Assembly: GCA_963855995.1 (NCBI GenBank)
Contig: OY979718.1
Coordinates: forward strand, 28,801,282-28,865,281
Direction of reading: 5' to 3'
Source: Muricea muricata
Lineage: Eukaryota; Cnidaria; Anthozoa; Malacalcyonacea; Plexauridae
DNA length: 64,000 bases
Part shown: positions 33,760 through 44,461 of the stretch, one piece after another
Numbering within the stretch: the stretch's first letter is position 1
Layout of the letters: each line of letters starts with the position of its first letter
Position numbers and translations under genes: made by a program
The notes under the pieces: model-generated
Seen by the model: only the letters and a program-made list of their open reading frames with translations
The model's database searches: none
Told to the model about the DNA's origin: nothing

Positions 33760-34936
33760 TTTACTATTCTGTGGTTAAGGGTCGATGATCACAAGACGAA
33801 GGTCAAATTAAGGGCCAAAATTGAACGGTCTGCAGCGCTACAGTTTTCTTAACCTTCTAAAAAACGAAGCATTTTTACTCAGAGAAAAAACTTTTTAACC
33901 AGGTATTAGAAAACTCAAATGCTTGACAATTGCTTCTGAGTTTAGCCCGCTTAGTCCAACAATTTTAGTTACATAGTCAATTCTGGTGTTCTTTTGCGAG
34001 CAATACTAGTTCGGTTCTGGTTTATTCTGTTCAGTTCAGTTAGGTTCAGTATATAACAATGGTGACAGGGCACCGCATCTTAGTACTGTGTCTGGTTTGA
34101 TTGAACGTTAACACTTTGTAATTTCAAAACAGCGATAATCAAAGCTCATTAGCATATAATAACCCCTCCCCCTTCCACGCTAGAACTTCCATTTAGGAGG
34201 AGTTTAGAAAAACAAGAACTGGCTAGTTTTTTAAGGACTTCAATCTGCAACTATTTTCTGGACAATATACTTAAATTAAACATCAAATAACTTTTACGTC
34301 ATTACTATTCATTGTTATGTACGTAGACTAAATATTATTAAATTTATGCATGTTTTCATAAAATTAGTATAGACACATATTAGGCAACATTCCTAATTAT
34401 TTCCAGTTAATATGCACGACAAGACAACTTTGTTGACTGTTATAAGTATTTTTTTACTCGTCCAACTTGCATACACGCTTTCTTATATAAAGACAAGGCA
34501 TCCCGGATACATGGTTCAATTTTTGGCTTATTAGTAACCTTACAAATGATTTGTAGTACATTACTGCATATACAAACCTCAGATGTACTGGTGCTGTAAC
34601 AGATTGAGAAGGATTTGAATCCGATTCCGATTGAGATATATTCTCTCCAGCAATTTTTGAATATCTGACTGTAATAAAAGAAAGAAAAAGACCGCTTGAT
34701 TGTAATCAAAGGTCCAGAGGTTACAGGATTAAGTATAGGAAAAGTTGGCTTCAAATAATGTTAAAGTGTATCGCGCTTTCAAGGTTTTTCACAGGATTTT
34801 CCAAATTTTTGAAAATTCAACTGCAATTTACCATTAATCCTTTAAGAAGGTACACTTTCCACTTGTCCAAAACTATTTACACACCTGTAGCATTACGCAT
34901 GTTCATTACGCACGTTCTGGACAAAACATTTACATT
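33760..34936. other. Intergenic, AT-rich
   Basis: No gene is recognised. A minus-strand ORF at 34440-34754 (104 residues, Cys-rich middle) has no domain I can name. Confidence 0.4.
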
Positions 34937-35178
34937 AGAGAGGTTAAGATTGATGTTTACGGCAGACCGGTAACCGCAAACGCCAAACTTCAAGTCGGAT
35001 TTGATGGTAAGTTCTACAAGTTCTCGAAGGTTTCGACAAGTTTTTAGTCAATCCATTCTTTAATAATAATGCACAAATTATCCTAATTTCGAACAGCTAA
35101 CACTTCACCTGAAAATCCGACTTGAAGTTTGGCGTTTGCGGTTACCGGTCTGCCGTAAACATCAATCTTAACCTCTCT
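34937..35178. repeat. MITE with inverted repeats of about 66 bp
   Basis: AGAGAGGTTAAGATTGATG, then GACCGGTAACCGCAAACGCC and CTTCAAGTCGGATTT, recur inverted at 35110-35178 with almost no mismatch. ATT flanks both ends (34934-34936 and 35179-35181), although TA at the boundary is an alternative reading. There is no ORF inside. Confidence 0.8.
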
Positions 35179-35278
35179 ATTTTCTAGCCAACCGAAAGAC
35201 TAAATTAGGTTAGCCCTCGTTATTCTGGCCAGTCAATTGCATAAAACTAGGAGACATATTAAACAGCTGAGTGTAAGG

Positions 35279-35605
35279 TATAGCTCCCGGCTGTTTCTAT
35301 CGCAGATTATGTGTCAGCTCTGTCGCCGAGATTGTTCGTTTATAACACTGACAAGTGATCAAGCAGTTCGTTACAATGAGACGCACGCCGTGAATATTGA
35401 AATAAAATATTTATTAAAACGTAAAGGATTCAATATTGATAGTAAATCACTGTTTCTACTTGAACTACAAGACGTAAAACGAATTACTCTCTATAATCTG
35501 ACACTCGCACATCGTCCATTCGTCCTGCACTGAGTCTGTTCTTTTCGCGCCAAAAAGCTCACTTAAACCCCAGTCTCTCACGCAATGTGTGAGCCCGCAG
35601 TTACA
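35279..35605 (-). repeat. 3' LTR of the BEL/Pao element
   Basis: Read on the minus strand it starts TGTAACTGCGGGCTCACAC and ends CGGGAGCTATA. It is 327 bp. Confidence 0.95.
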
Positions 35606-35621
35606 TGGCTCCCCTAAATTG
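35606..35621 (-). promoter_or_regulatory. Polypurine tract of the BEL/Pao element
   Basis: The minus strand reads TTTAGGGGAGCCA directly before the 3' LTR start TGTAAC, the expected plus-strand primer position. Confidence 0.7.
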
Positions 35622-35716
35622 TGGCAGCTAGCGCAATTTATCTAATTAACGTTAACTTGTCAAAGTTCGACAAACAACAACAAAGTTTCCATACGAGGCT
35701 CTTCGGCGGGGAATCT

Positions 35717-37759
35717 TCAACCCTTTGTATTAGTGTCTTCGGACTTTAATAGTAGCAGCAATTTCTGTATCGGTCTTTCGAGGACCGTCGTTGTTCGAAC
35801 CCGTTTTCCTTCCTTCGTAAGCGAACGATCACTAACGATGACCTTCACCTTTCGCACGAATCCGTCCTCACTGGCGTAAACTTCATCAACACGAGCTGTG
35901 CGCCAGCGGTTTCGTGATACGTTGTCTTCTTTAATCAAGACGATGTCGCCTACTTGCATATTTCGTTGAGGGTTTACCCATTTCTGTCTTCGCTGTAAAG
36001 ATAGAAGAAATTCTTTGCGCCAACGCAGCCAGAACTGGTTGACGAGATACTGGACACGCCGCCACCGTTTAACAAGATAGATATCCTCTCGTTAGAACTC
36101 GCCAGGTGGGGGTAGTAGGACTCGGGACTTCATGGTAAGCAGGTGGTTTGGGGTGAGAGGTTCCATTCCATCGGGTGATGTGAGGTTGTCAGTAGTGAGG
36201 GGTCGGCTATTTACTATCGATTCGGTTTCGCACATAAATGTTCCTAGCGACTCTTCGTCTAGTTGCGTACCATGATCGTCGAGTAACGCGTTGAGAACAT
36301 TTCGCACCGTTCTTATTTGGCGTTCCCAGATGCCACCCATGTGGCTTGCCGAAGGAACATTTGTCTGGAATTCTATCCAGTCGCATTCTTTGCTGATCAA
36401 GAATTCACGCACTTTGGTTTGATTCATCTCCTTTACTGCCTCGGACAGTTCGTTTCTCGCTCCTAGTAGGTTAGTGCCTTGGTCGCATCTGATAACTCGC
36501 ACTGGACCACGTCTTGCCAAAAAACGGCGTAATGCGTTGATGAATGAGTCGGTTTCGAGTGTTTTGGCCACCTCGAGATGTATTGCGCGGGACGCAAGAC
36601 ACGTGAATACGACTCCATACCGCTTCATCTCTCGCCGTCCCTCCTTGATCAGCCAAGGGCCAAAATAATCTACGCCGCAGAACGTGAAGGGAGGTGATGG
36701 TTCCAAACGATCTTTGGGCAGGTCGGACATCTTCTGTTCTTGTGCTGAAGCACGCAGTTTTCTGCAGGTAACGCAATCTGCGATGTATCGAGCCACGGCT
36801 GAACTACCACCAGTGATCCAGTATCCGTTGGAACGAAGTTCATTCAAGGTCATCCCACGGCCCTGATGCTTATTTTGTAGGTGATAGTGTCTGATGATCA
36901 GCGCGGTCACATGTCCCTTTCGTGGGAGAATGACTGGATGCTTGAGATCGAATGAAACGCTGGCTCGAGTTAGTCGGCCGCCTACTCGCAAAATGCCTTC
37001 GTCATCCACGAACGGATCCAACCGGAATAGGGAACTCGTGTTTTTTAGGGTTATCTTGCGTTTTCGGTTGCGGTCTCTCTCGTTATCACCGTCATCGCAC
37101 TTACGTAGCAACTGTATTTCCTGTGGAAACGTTTGCTCTTGTACGGCCTTTACGATAGCTAGCTCAGCTCGGCGCAGTTCTTCCACATTGCACTGACGAT
37201 ATTGTTGTCTGGTCTCCTTCGAAGTATTCTCGTTGAGTTTGTGGGCACTCCTGACGTAGCGTTGCCAACGTATGATCACCGCAATGGCCCTTTTCGCACG
37301 ATGCCATTCTGAAAAGTACCCTAAACGTTCTTGAATTGTTGCGAAGTTTTCCTTTGACGCAGTAGTCCCAAGGGTTGTTGCGGTCTTTACTTCGGGATCG
37401 TCATGTGAAAGGGGGTGTTCGTCGACATCAACATGTTCTGGTTGAGGTTCCCTGAGGAATGAAGGACCAGAGAGCCAACGCTTGTTCTTCAGAAATTCTC
37501 GAGTAGTTAGACCTCTGGAAGCTTCGTCGGCCGGGTTCTCTTTGCTCTCGACGTATCTCCACTGCGCGGGGGCTGACTCGTCACGGATCTGCTGCACTCT
37601 GTTGGCAACGAAGATGTGGAACCTTCGAGCTTCGTTGTTGATATATCCGAGTACAACTTTACTATCTGTCCAGTAAATATCGACAATCTTATCGAAGTCC
37701 AACTCCTTGTGAAGTATGGTCCTGACCTTGACGGATACCAACGCCGCCGTTAACTCCAA
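35717..37759 (-). pseudogene. BEL/Pao RNase H end, integrase and C-terminal domain (interrupted)
   Basis: From 37759 the frame gives IYWTDSKVVLGYI (RNase H), then the integrase zinc-binding segment (HLQNKHQGRG and CVTCRKL: H-H-C-C). The catalytic core has GVDYFGPW, RCDQGTNLLGARNEL and WERQIRTVRNVL (D, D, E). At 36092-36094 a TAA interrupts the frame after LLPPPGEF; the same frame stays open beyond it through VKRWRRVQYLVNQFWLRW and MQVGDIVLIKEDN to the terminal stop at 35717. Upstream it is one base out of frame with the gag-RT ORF; the junction near 37755 looks like a one-base loss within a conserved segment. The product would insert the reverse-transcribed element. No host function is implied. 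Confidence 0.9.
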
Positions 37760-40700
37760 ACGAGGGTTGTGATACTTTTTAGGGGGGCGACACGAGACTT
37801 TGCCATGACCAGTTCGCAGTGAACTTGTTCTTGCACGTTAAGCAAGCGTATATACGAACACTGTCCGTATCCGGCCGTGCTGGCATCAGAGAAGTGATGG
37901 AGTTGTATGGATTTCAATTCGCCAAAGTCGGTTGGTTTAAAGCATCTTTGCACCTTGAAGTCGTTTAGTAAGAGAAGTTCGTTCCTCCACTGCTCCCATC
38001 TCGTTCTAATGTGGCCGGGGACTGGGTCATCCCAGTCAACTCTGTCGCGACACAACTCTTGAAGTAGCTGTTTACCCATCAGTAGGACCGGGGCCACGAA
38101 TCCTAGAGGATCGTATATTGAGCTGATGGTGGACAGAATTCCTCTTCTGGTCAGGGGGGTGTCGTGAAGGGTGATACGCATCTGAAATGTATCCGATTCA
38201 ACGCACCAGTAGACTCCAAGCGCTCTTTCGATTGGCAGACGGTCGTTGTGAAGATCTAGGTTCTTCAGCGTGGAAGCACGATCTTTCTGCGGGATCGCTG
38301 CGATGACTTCTTTCGAGTTGGAGATGAACTTGTGGAGTCGTAGACCTCCCCTTGCGCACAGATCTTTGGTTGTTTGGATTAGAGTGGTGGCTTGCTTGGT
38401 GTTTTTTACAGATTTCAGTCCGTCATCAACATAAAAGTTCTTCCTTACGAAGTTAGCCGCCTCGGGTCCACACTCTTCTTCATAATCATCGCCGATTTTC
38501 TTCAAACCGTAGTTCGCGCATCCAGGTGATGAGCCAGCACCAAACAGGTGTACAGTCATCCTGTATTCGACTGGTCGTTTTGTGGTATCACCGTCTTCCC
38601 ACCATAGGAATCGTAAGAAGTTCCGATGAGCTTCAAACACCTTAAATTGGTGGAACATTGCCTCCACGTCACACATAAACGCTGTTGGTTCGGTTCTAAA
38701 TCGGCAAAGCACTCCAACTAGTTGGTTCGTAAGGTCTGGGCCTTGCAGAAGGTGATTGTTTATCGATTCTCTTTGATAGGTCGCACTGCAGTCGAATACC
38801 ACCCGTATTTTCTCGGGCTTTCTTGGATGGTACACCCCATGGTGTGGGATGTACCAAACGTCTCCGTCTTCGTTCGTAAGTTCGTTTTCCGGGACTCTTT
38901 CCGCGTAATTCTTCTCGATAAGCTCATTCATAAAAGTTGTATAGTCCTCACGATATCTCTTATTGTTTTCTAAGCGAGTCTGAAGCTTACGCAGACGATG
39001 CAGGGCAAGTGGTTTATTATTTGGTAGCACTGGTCTCTCTTGTCGAAATGGCAAAGGCATTTCGTAATGCCCGTCTTCTCGCTGACGAGTTTCTCTTTCC
39101 ATTATAGATAGGAATTTTTTATCTTCTTGGGACATTGGTTGTTCTGCACCTCTTTCTGAGAAGTCCAATTCCAACATTTCTCGAAGTCGAGCTGGGTTGA
39201 TCAACTCCTTGATCGTCGGCCTTATTGAAAAGTGACACGGCCTTCTTGCAGAAGGTTTCGGGGTGGGCAAGTTGCTTTCTGTCGTTATTCGGTGTACGAT
39301 ACCCGTCAGATGCTCACCTTCGTCCATCGTTGATTTGCCTACGTTGCCAATGATTCCCCACCCGAGGTCAGTTCGCTGGGCGTAAGGCTCGTTCTGTTTT
39401 CCGGGAATAACTTCACGAGGAACAATTGCTTGGGAGCAGTTCGATCCGATAAGAATTCCGACTGGGATGTCGTTGTTCAAAGGGATTAGATGGTGGGCAA
39501 TAGGTTTTAGGTGTGACCAAGCGTTAGCCATTTCAGGGCAGGGTATTTGTTGCCTTTTCGCAGGTATTGTTTCGCATGAGAAGGTCGTCGGAAGTTTGAT
39601 CGTCATACTGTGATTGGTATCGCTTACTTGAAGACCCTTAATTCTCTCGCTACGCACCAGCTCATTCTCAGCATGCATGGTTGACAAGGATAATTGCGTT
39701 TTGGGTCCATTGACTTGAAGGTAGTCCAGTACTTCCTGTGAGACAAACGTGGTGTCGGACTGGTCGTCCAACAAGGCGTAGACCAATTTCCGGTTTTGAG
39801 GGTTGTCAGCATGGTTAGCCCAAACAGGTACAATCATGGAACTGATTTGGTATTGATAGCCATTGTTCATCAGGCATGTTTTCGTGCAACGTACGGTTGG
39901 GCTGGCAGGATCTATTGGTGGGTTCGAGTCGTCCTTATTCTCGTCTCTTTTCCTTATGTCTCCATGCAGAGATGATGGGTGTGGTTTACCACATGTTTTG
40001 CAGGTTTTCCTGTTCTTGCAGTGTTTTGAGAGGTGTCCTTGTCTTAGACAGCCAAAACAAAGTCCTTTCGACTTAGCGTATTCCTTTCTTTCGCCAATGT
40101 CTTTCTTACAAAATCCTTCGCACGAATCAAGTTCGTGGTGCCCTTTACAGAAAATACAGGAGTTCGCAACTGGGCCTTCGTTTCTTGCTTGATTTGTGTC
40201 ATTGGGATCAGTTTCCTCTGACTTAGTTGCCATGATATTTCTAGAATTTCTTTCGTGTCGAATAGGGAATTTTCTTCCAGATGCGCCGTCACCTTGATTC
40301 TTTGGTCGCTTGCTATCTTCCTCCTTATTGATCTTTCGGAGGTTGACTGGGTCGCAAGCTATATCTGCTTCCTTTACAACGAACTTGACAAATTCTGAGA
40401 ACGGTGGAAAACTGTCCTTTTCTTCCCTCCAATTGTGCACCAGTCTTCCCCATCTGACGGCTGCCCATCGAGGTAGCTTCGATACCATCTTGTGGTTTTC
40501 CTGGTCGTCGTCGAGCACCTTCAGGCTACTTATCCTTTGCATAGCCTTTTCGCACTGAACGAGTAGATCCGCAAACTTTCTCAAGTTAAGGCCGTCACTT
40601 GGGGCTACTTGTGGCCACCCGTCGAGTCTTTTGCGGAAGGCAGATGCCACAGCGAATGAGTTCCCAAACCGCTTCGATAGCTGTTTCTTCGCCTTCTCGT

Positions 40701-42054
40701 AAGCGTCGTCACCATCGAGTAACATAAACCCTTCGACCACTGATTTTGCTTCGCCCGAAACATACTTTCCCAAAAAATGTAATTTCTCTGCGGAGTTAAT
40801 GGCTCGACTCTCTATTAAGGTTTCGAATGCCTTCACCCAAACAGGGTATTTCAGGGGGTCGCCTGTGAAGATACCGGGCTCTGGCAACGGTAGTCTATTT
40901 TGATTCTGGATTTCTAATAACCTCGAAATTGTTTGTAGCTGGACTTGTAGCAGGTTTGGGTTGCTAGGGGGTTCTTCGGAACCGGTTGCGGGTTCGGTCA
41001 TGCAATTAGGTGGTGTTTCGTTTGGTATGGCGGGAGGAGTTTGGTTCGGTGGAGTGGGAGTTCCTTCATTGCGTGAGGTTGGAGGTTCTTCGTTCCGTGG
41101 AGTCGGAGGGGGTTGGTTCGGTTGAGCTGGAGGGATTTCGGAGGAGGATTGCATATCACTAGTATATACGTGCGCCAAGGGATTAAGAGGTGATGATGTC
41201 GTTGGTTGGTCGTTGCCGTTGGAAGATGTAGGCATAGGTTGATCATTTGCATCGAGGATCTCTGGTACTTCGACAGCTGGGTTCGGTTGAGTGTCAAGAA
41301 ACCTTTTGATGCGTTCTTCTACGCTGTTGTGATCATTGTCCTGGAGGTCAGGAAGAACGAGTTCTTCCTCAAACCTCTTGCAAACGTCAATCCTTGCCTT
41401 CTTCTCCGCTAGTTCCTTGGAGATTTTGTATTTTTCTGTCGCATTTTCTATTTGCTCCTTTATCATTTTTTCTTCTCGTTCAATTTCCATTTTCTTCCTT
41501 TCGATTTCTTCCAGCGCCTTTCGATTAGCTATATCCAAGTTTTCTTTCACCTCGACCATATCCATTCTTGCTTTAAGAGAGGCCAGCTCTTCTTCGAGAT
41601 CGATTCTACGCTGTCGCGTTGACGAGCTAGTGCTGCTTGTGGAACCACGAGACGATCTACCTTTTCTGCTGTACCTTGATGACGCACTAGATTGTCTATC
41701 GTCGTCGTTTTTCTTCAGTTCGCTTAAAACTGCACCCACTTCCTTAAGCATTACGTTGGTTTCGTTGCTCATCGTCTCAAATCGTCCGAACAGGGTTATT
41801 TTCTCGACTTCTGATTCCATTACTTTGTCTAGTCTCTCCTGGGTTTCAGCAAGTTCATTCATAAATTTTATAAGGATTTGGGTACCCTGTTCCAAAGTTT
41901 CTACGTTTCTTTCATTTACCAATGAATAATGCTGATTGTTGATTTGCTTTCTCCAATTTCTGGAGACGGTATGAAAGTCCTGCTGCAGTTGCTTAAGCAG
42001 CGTACGTTTAGATTCTTCGTCCATTTTGTCCTTTCGCTCAAATTTTCGCGACAA
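37750..42054 (-). CDS. BEL/Pao gag-protease-reverse transcriptase ORF
   Basis: This 1434-residue open frame starts at 42054, about 240 bp inside the 5' LTR. In order: a charged coiled-coil N-terminus (ELAEKKARIDVCKRFEEEL); a proline-rich linker; a gag capsid region (LKYPVWVKAFETLIESRAIN); zinc knuckles (CIFCKGHHELDSC, CFGCLRQGHLSKHC, CKTCGKPH); an aspartic protease (YALLDDQSDTTFVSQEV); RT with FYVDDGLKS as the catalytic Asp pair; and the start of RNase H (HHFSDASTAGYGQCSY). It stops at the frame break near 37755 rather than at a natural end. The size and order match intact BEL/Pao polyproteins, and the frame is otherwise undamaged, in keeping with the near-identical LTRs. Confidence 0.93.
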   Translation of the reverse strand: MSRKFERKDKMDEESKRTLLKQLQQDFHTVSRNWRKQINNQHYSLVNERNVETLEQGTQILIKFMNELAETQERLDKVMESEVEKITLFGRFETMSNETNVMLKEVGAVLSELKKNDDDRQSSASSRYSRKGRSSRGSTSSTSSSTRQRRIDLEEELASLKARMDMVEVKENLDIANRKALEEIERKKMEIEREEKMIKEQIENATEKYKISKELAEKKARIDVCKRFEEELVLPDLQDNDHNSVEERIKRFLDTQPNPAVEVPEILDANDQPMPTSSNGNDQPTTSSPLNPLAHVYTSDMQSSSEIPPAQPNQPPPTPRNEEPPTSRNEGTPTPPNQTPPAIPNETPPNCMTEPATGSEEPPSNPNLLQVQLQTISRLLEIQNQNRLPLPEPGIFTGDPLKYPVWVKAFETLIESRAINSAEKLHFLGKYVSGEAKSVVEGFMLLDGDDAYEKAKKQLSKRFGNSFAVASAFRKRLDGWPQVAPSDGLNLRKFADLLVQCEKAMQRISSLKVLDDDQENHKMVSKLPRWAAVRWGRLVHNWREEKDSFPPFSEFVKFVVKEADIACDPVNLRKINKEEDSKRPKNQGDGASGRKFPIRHERNSRNIMATKSEETDPNDTNQARNEGPVANSCIFCKGHHELDSCEGFCKKDIGERKEYAKSKGLCFGCLRQGHLSKHCKNRKTCKTCGKPHPSSLHGDIRKRDENKDDSNPPIDPASPTVRCTKTCLMNNGYQYQISSMIVPVWANHADNPQNRKLVYALLDDQSDTTFVSQEVLDYLQVNGPKTQLSLSTMHAENELVRSERIKGLQVSDTNHSMTIKLPTTFSCETIPAKRQQIPCPEMANAWSHLKPIAHHLIPLNNDIPVGILIGSNCSQAIVPREVIPGKQNEPYAQRTDLGWGIIGNVGKSTMDEGEHLTGIVHRITTESNLPTPKPSARRPCHFSIRPTIKELINPARLREMLELDFSERGAEQPMSQEDKKFLSIMERETRQREDGHYEMPLPFRQERPVLPNNKPLALHRLRKLQTRLENNKRYREDYTTFMNELIEKNYAERVPENELTNEDGDVWYIPHHGVYHPRKPEKIRVVFDCSATYQRESINNHLLQGPDLTNQLVGVLCRFRTEPTAFMCDVEAMFHQFKVFEAHRNFLRFLWWEDGDTTKRPVEYRMTVHLFGAGSSPGCANYGLKKIGDDYEEECGPEAANFVRKNFYVDDGLKSVKNTKQATTLIQTTKDLCARGGLRLHKFISNSKEVIAAIPQKDRASTLKNLDLHNDRLPIERALGVYWCVESDTFQMRITLHDTPLTRRGILSTISSIYDPLGFVAPVLLMGKQLLQELCRDRVDWDDPVPGHIRTRWEQWRNELLLLNDFKVQRCFKPTDFGELKSIQLHHFSDASTAGYGQCSYIRLLNVQEQVHCELVMAKSRVAPLKSITTLVWS

Positions 42055-42295
42055 TTTGCCGTTTTTCGTAAGATTTCGTGAGTTTCACGAACGCGAGCCG
42101 ATTAGTGTCCGACCAACGTACGAAGTTCTTCAAAATGGCGCCGACAGCACGACGTGTGTTTCATACAAATATTTCGACGTAAAGCAACCAATATTTCCAA
42201 TTAATATCGCTTCAAACTCCACGATATACGGTAAAGTACACAAATAAACGATTGTTTCTTACCTCTGAACGGATGACCGTAGAGATTCGTTTTAC

Positions 42296-42622
42296 TACAG
42301 CTCCCGGCTGTTTCTATCGCAGATTATGTGTCAGCTCTGTCGCCGAGACTGTTCGTTTATAACACTGACAAGTGATCAAGCAGTTCGTTACAATGAGACG
42401 CACGCCGTGAATATTGAAATAAAATATTTATTAAAACGTAAAGGATTCAATATTGATAGTAAATCACTGTTTCTACTTGAACTACAAGACGTAAAACGAA
42501 TTACTCTCTATAATCTGACACTCGCACATCGTCCATTCGTCCTGCACTGAGTCTGTTCTTTTCGCGCCAAAAAGCTCACTTAAACCCCAGTCTCTCACGC
42601 AATGTGTGAGCCCGCAGTTACA
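42296..42622 (-). repeat. 5' LTR of the BEL/Pao element
   Basis: It is 327 bp and differs from the other LTR at the third base from its inner edge and at one base near 42349. The primer-binding site just inside it is not obvious. Confidence 0.95.
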
Positions 42623-42627
42623 TAAGG

Positions 42628-43292
42628 GACATATTAAGCAGCGTCGTTTCTCAGATATTGTGCATCAGAAAAATAATACACACGCACACGCACAAGAAAA
42701 ACTGATTCTGACCGTTTTTGAACATTCTTTATTATTTCTTCATCATGATCTTCATAAAAATACTGTTGTAATATTACAGAATTGGATAAGAACTAATCAT
42801 AGAAACTTGTGACCACACGAATCCGGTACCGTTTAAACGGGCGTTAAGATACAAGCTTTTCACTTGAACTTTTTTACAATAAACCGAGAGATTTATATAA
42901 TTATCGAAAGCAATGTAAACTTCATGTTTTGCCTAGGTTTTTTTATCAAAAAACGTCAATGTGTATCGCTCAGGCATCAATATAGGGTTTGCATGCAATT
43001 CAAATATATTGTAAAATATTTTCATTCGACGAAATAAGAATTGTTTGTTCAGTAGCATTGTCCATTTCACGATATGTCAATGCAAAGAGTATACTATTTT
43101 AAGACCCTCGTAGCATTCATTTTTGTATAAAATAAACATTTCCAATATAAATTACCAACATAACTCACCATTCGCCTTGGCATCCAATTTAAGATACACA
43201 CAAGCCGCAGTTCCAATTGCAGACAATACGATAAGTTCTTCACTGAAATAGTTAAATAAACCTGAAAATAAGTTTTACATTGGGGCCCAGAT
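42628..43292. other. Spacer, nothing recognised
   Basis: AT-rich sequence. The first 15 bases after the BEL/Pao duplication (GACATATTAAGCAGC) resemble the left flank near 35253 (GACATATTAAACAGC). Confidence 0.4.
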
Positions 43293-43503
43293 CGTATTAT
43301 ATTTAACAAATAGATTTCATTTTTGCGTGCGTCTGTACTGTAATAGATCACAGATGACGTCATAGCGTGTGAAGAACAAAAAATTACGCACGAGACGCAG
43401 TCGAGTGCGTGACTTTTTGTTCTTCACATGCTATGGCGTCATCTGTGATCTATTACAGTGCAGAAGCACAAAAAAATGAAATCTATTTGTTTTATATTAT
43501 AAT
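43293..43503. repeat. Foldback element with arms of about 90 bp
   Basis: AAATAGATTTCATTTTTG, TGTAATAGATCACAGATGAC and GTGTGAAGAACAAAAA are followed, after a short centre, by their inverted copies with few mismatches. No ORF is present. The centre contains an imperfect smaller inverted repeat around CGCACGAGACGCAGTCGAG. Confidence 0.8.
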
Positions 43504-43644
43504 AAAGTTGGCAAAAATCATGCGAAGACCCGCGAAATAAATTAGCTAAATTAGATCACGCCATCAGCTGACGTCATCTGTGCGTGTGTACTTTAATAAC
43601 ACACAGCTCGCGACCAATGAAAATGCAGAATGAACACGTATTAT

Positions 43645-44120
<476 letters not shown>

Positions 44121-44121
<1 letters not shown>

Positions 44122-44280
44122 TAGGTTATCATATTCGAGACTCGGTAATATCAGTTTCATCGCTCTCGTTACGATATTATATTTTGTCCCTCGTTCGCTG
44201 CGCTCACTCGTGACAAAATATGATATCGTCTCTCGAGCGATAAAACTGATATCACCTCGCCTCTCATATGATAACCTATA
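44121..44280. repeat. Foldback MITE
   Basis: ATAGGTTATCATAT at the left end matches ATATGATAACCTAT at the right end. The arms continue with ATATCAG, ATCGCTC and ATATTTTGTC and their complements. TA borders both ends. It directly abuts the preceding inverted-repeat element. Confidence 0.7.
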
Positions 44281-44461
44281 CATATATATATATATATATA
44301 TATACAGTCGAACCTCTATTAAGCGGCCGCGGCCACCTTTGAGTTGGCCCCTGCAGTGTTTTTTCAATAATTATAACCTCCTTTAAATGGTCAGCCAGTT
44401 TTTTCAAACACAATTTTTACCACAATTAAACGGCTAAAATATCTGTTAGATGAAATTTTAA
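44281..44461. other. TA repeat plus possible pogo-type transposon end
   Basis: A short TA tract (44281-44304) is followed by CAGTCGAACCTCTATTAAGC at 44306, which resembles the start of pogo/Tigger-like elements at a TA site. No opposite end was found, so this may be a truncated MITE. Confidence 0.35.

Larger units (their letters stand above)
35279..42622 (-). mobile_element. BEL/Pao LTR retrotransposon, nearly complete
   Basis: Two 327-bp LTRs (35279-35605 and 42296-42622) differ at two positions. A 5-bp duplication, TAAGG, lies at 35274-35278 and 42623-42627. The interior encodes gag, protease, RT, RNase H and integrase on the minus strand in the order normal for BEL/Pao. A polypurine tract precedes the 3' LTR. 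The near-identical LTRs mean recent insertion, yet the polyprotein has one frame break (near 37755) and one in-frame stop (36092-36094). Confidence 0.95.

Noticed and set aside
34440..34754. 104-residue Cys-containing minus-strand ORF
   Set aside because: No domain could be named and no splice or start evidence supports it.
41336..41929. 197-residue plus-strand ORF, serine-rich
   Set aside because: It is antisense to the BEL/Pao gag; its composition mirrors the charged coiled coil on the other strand.
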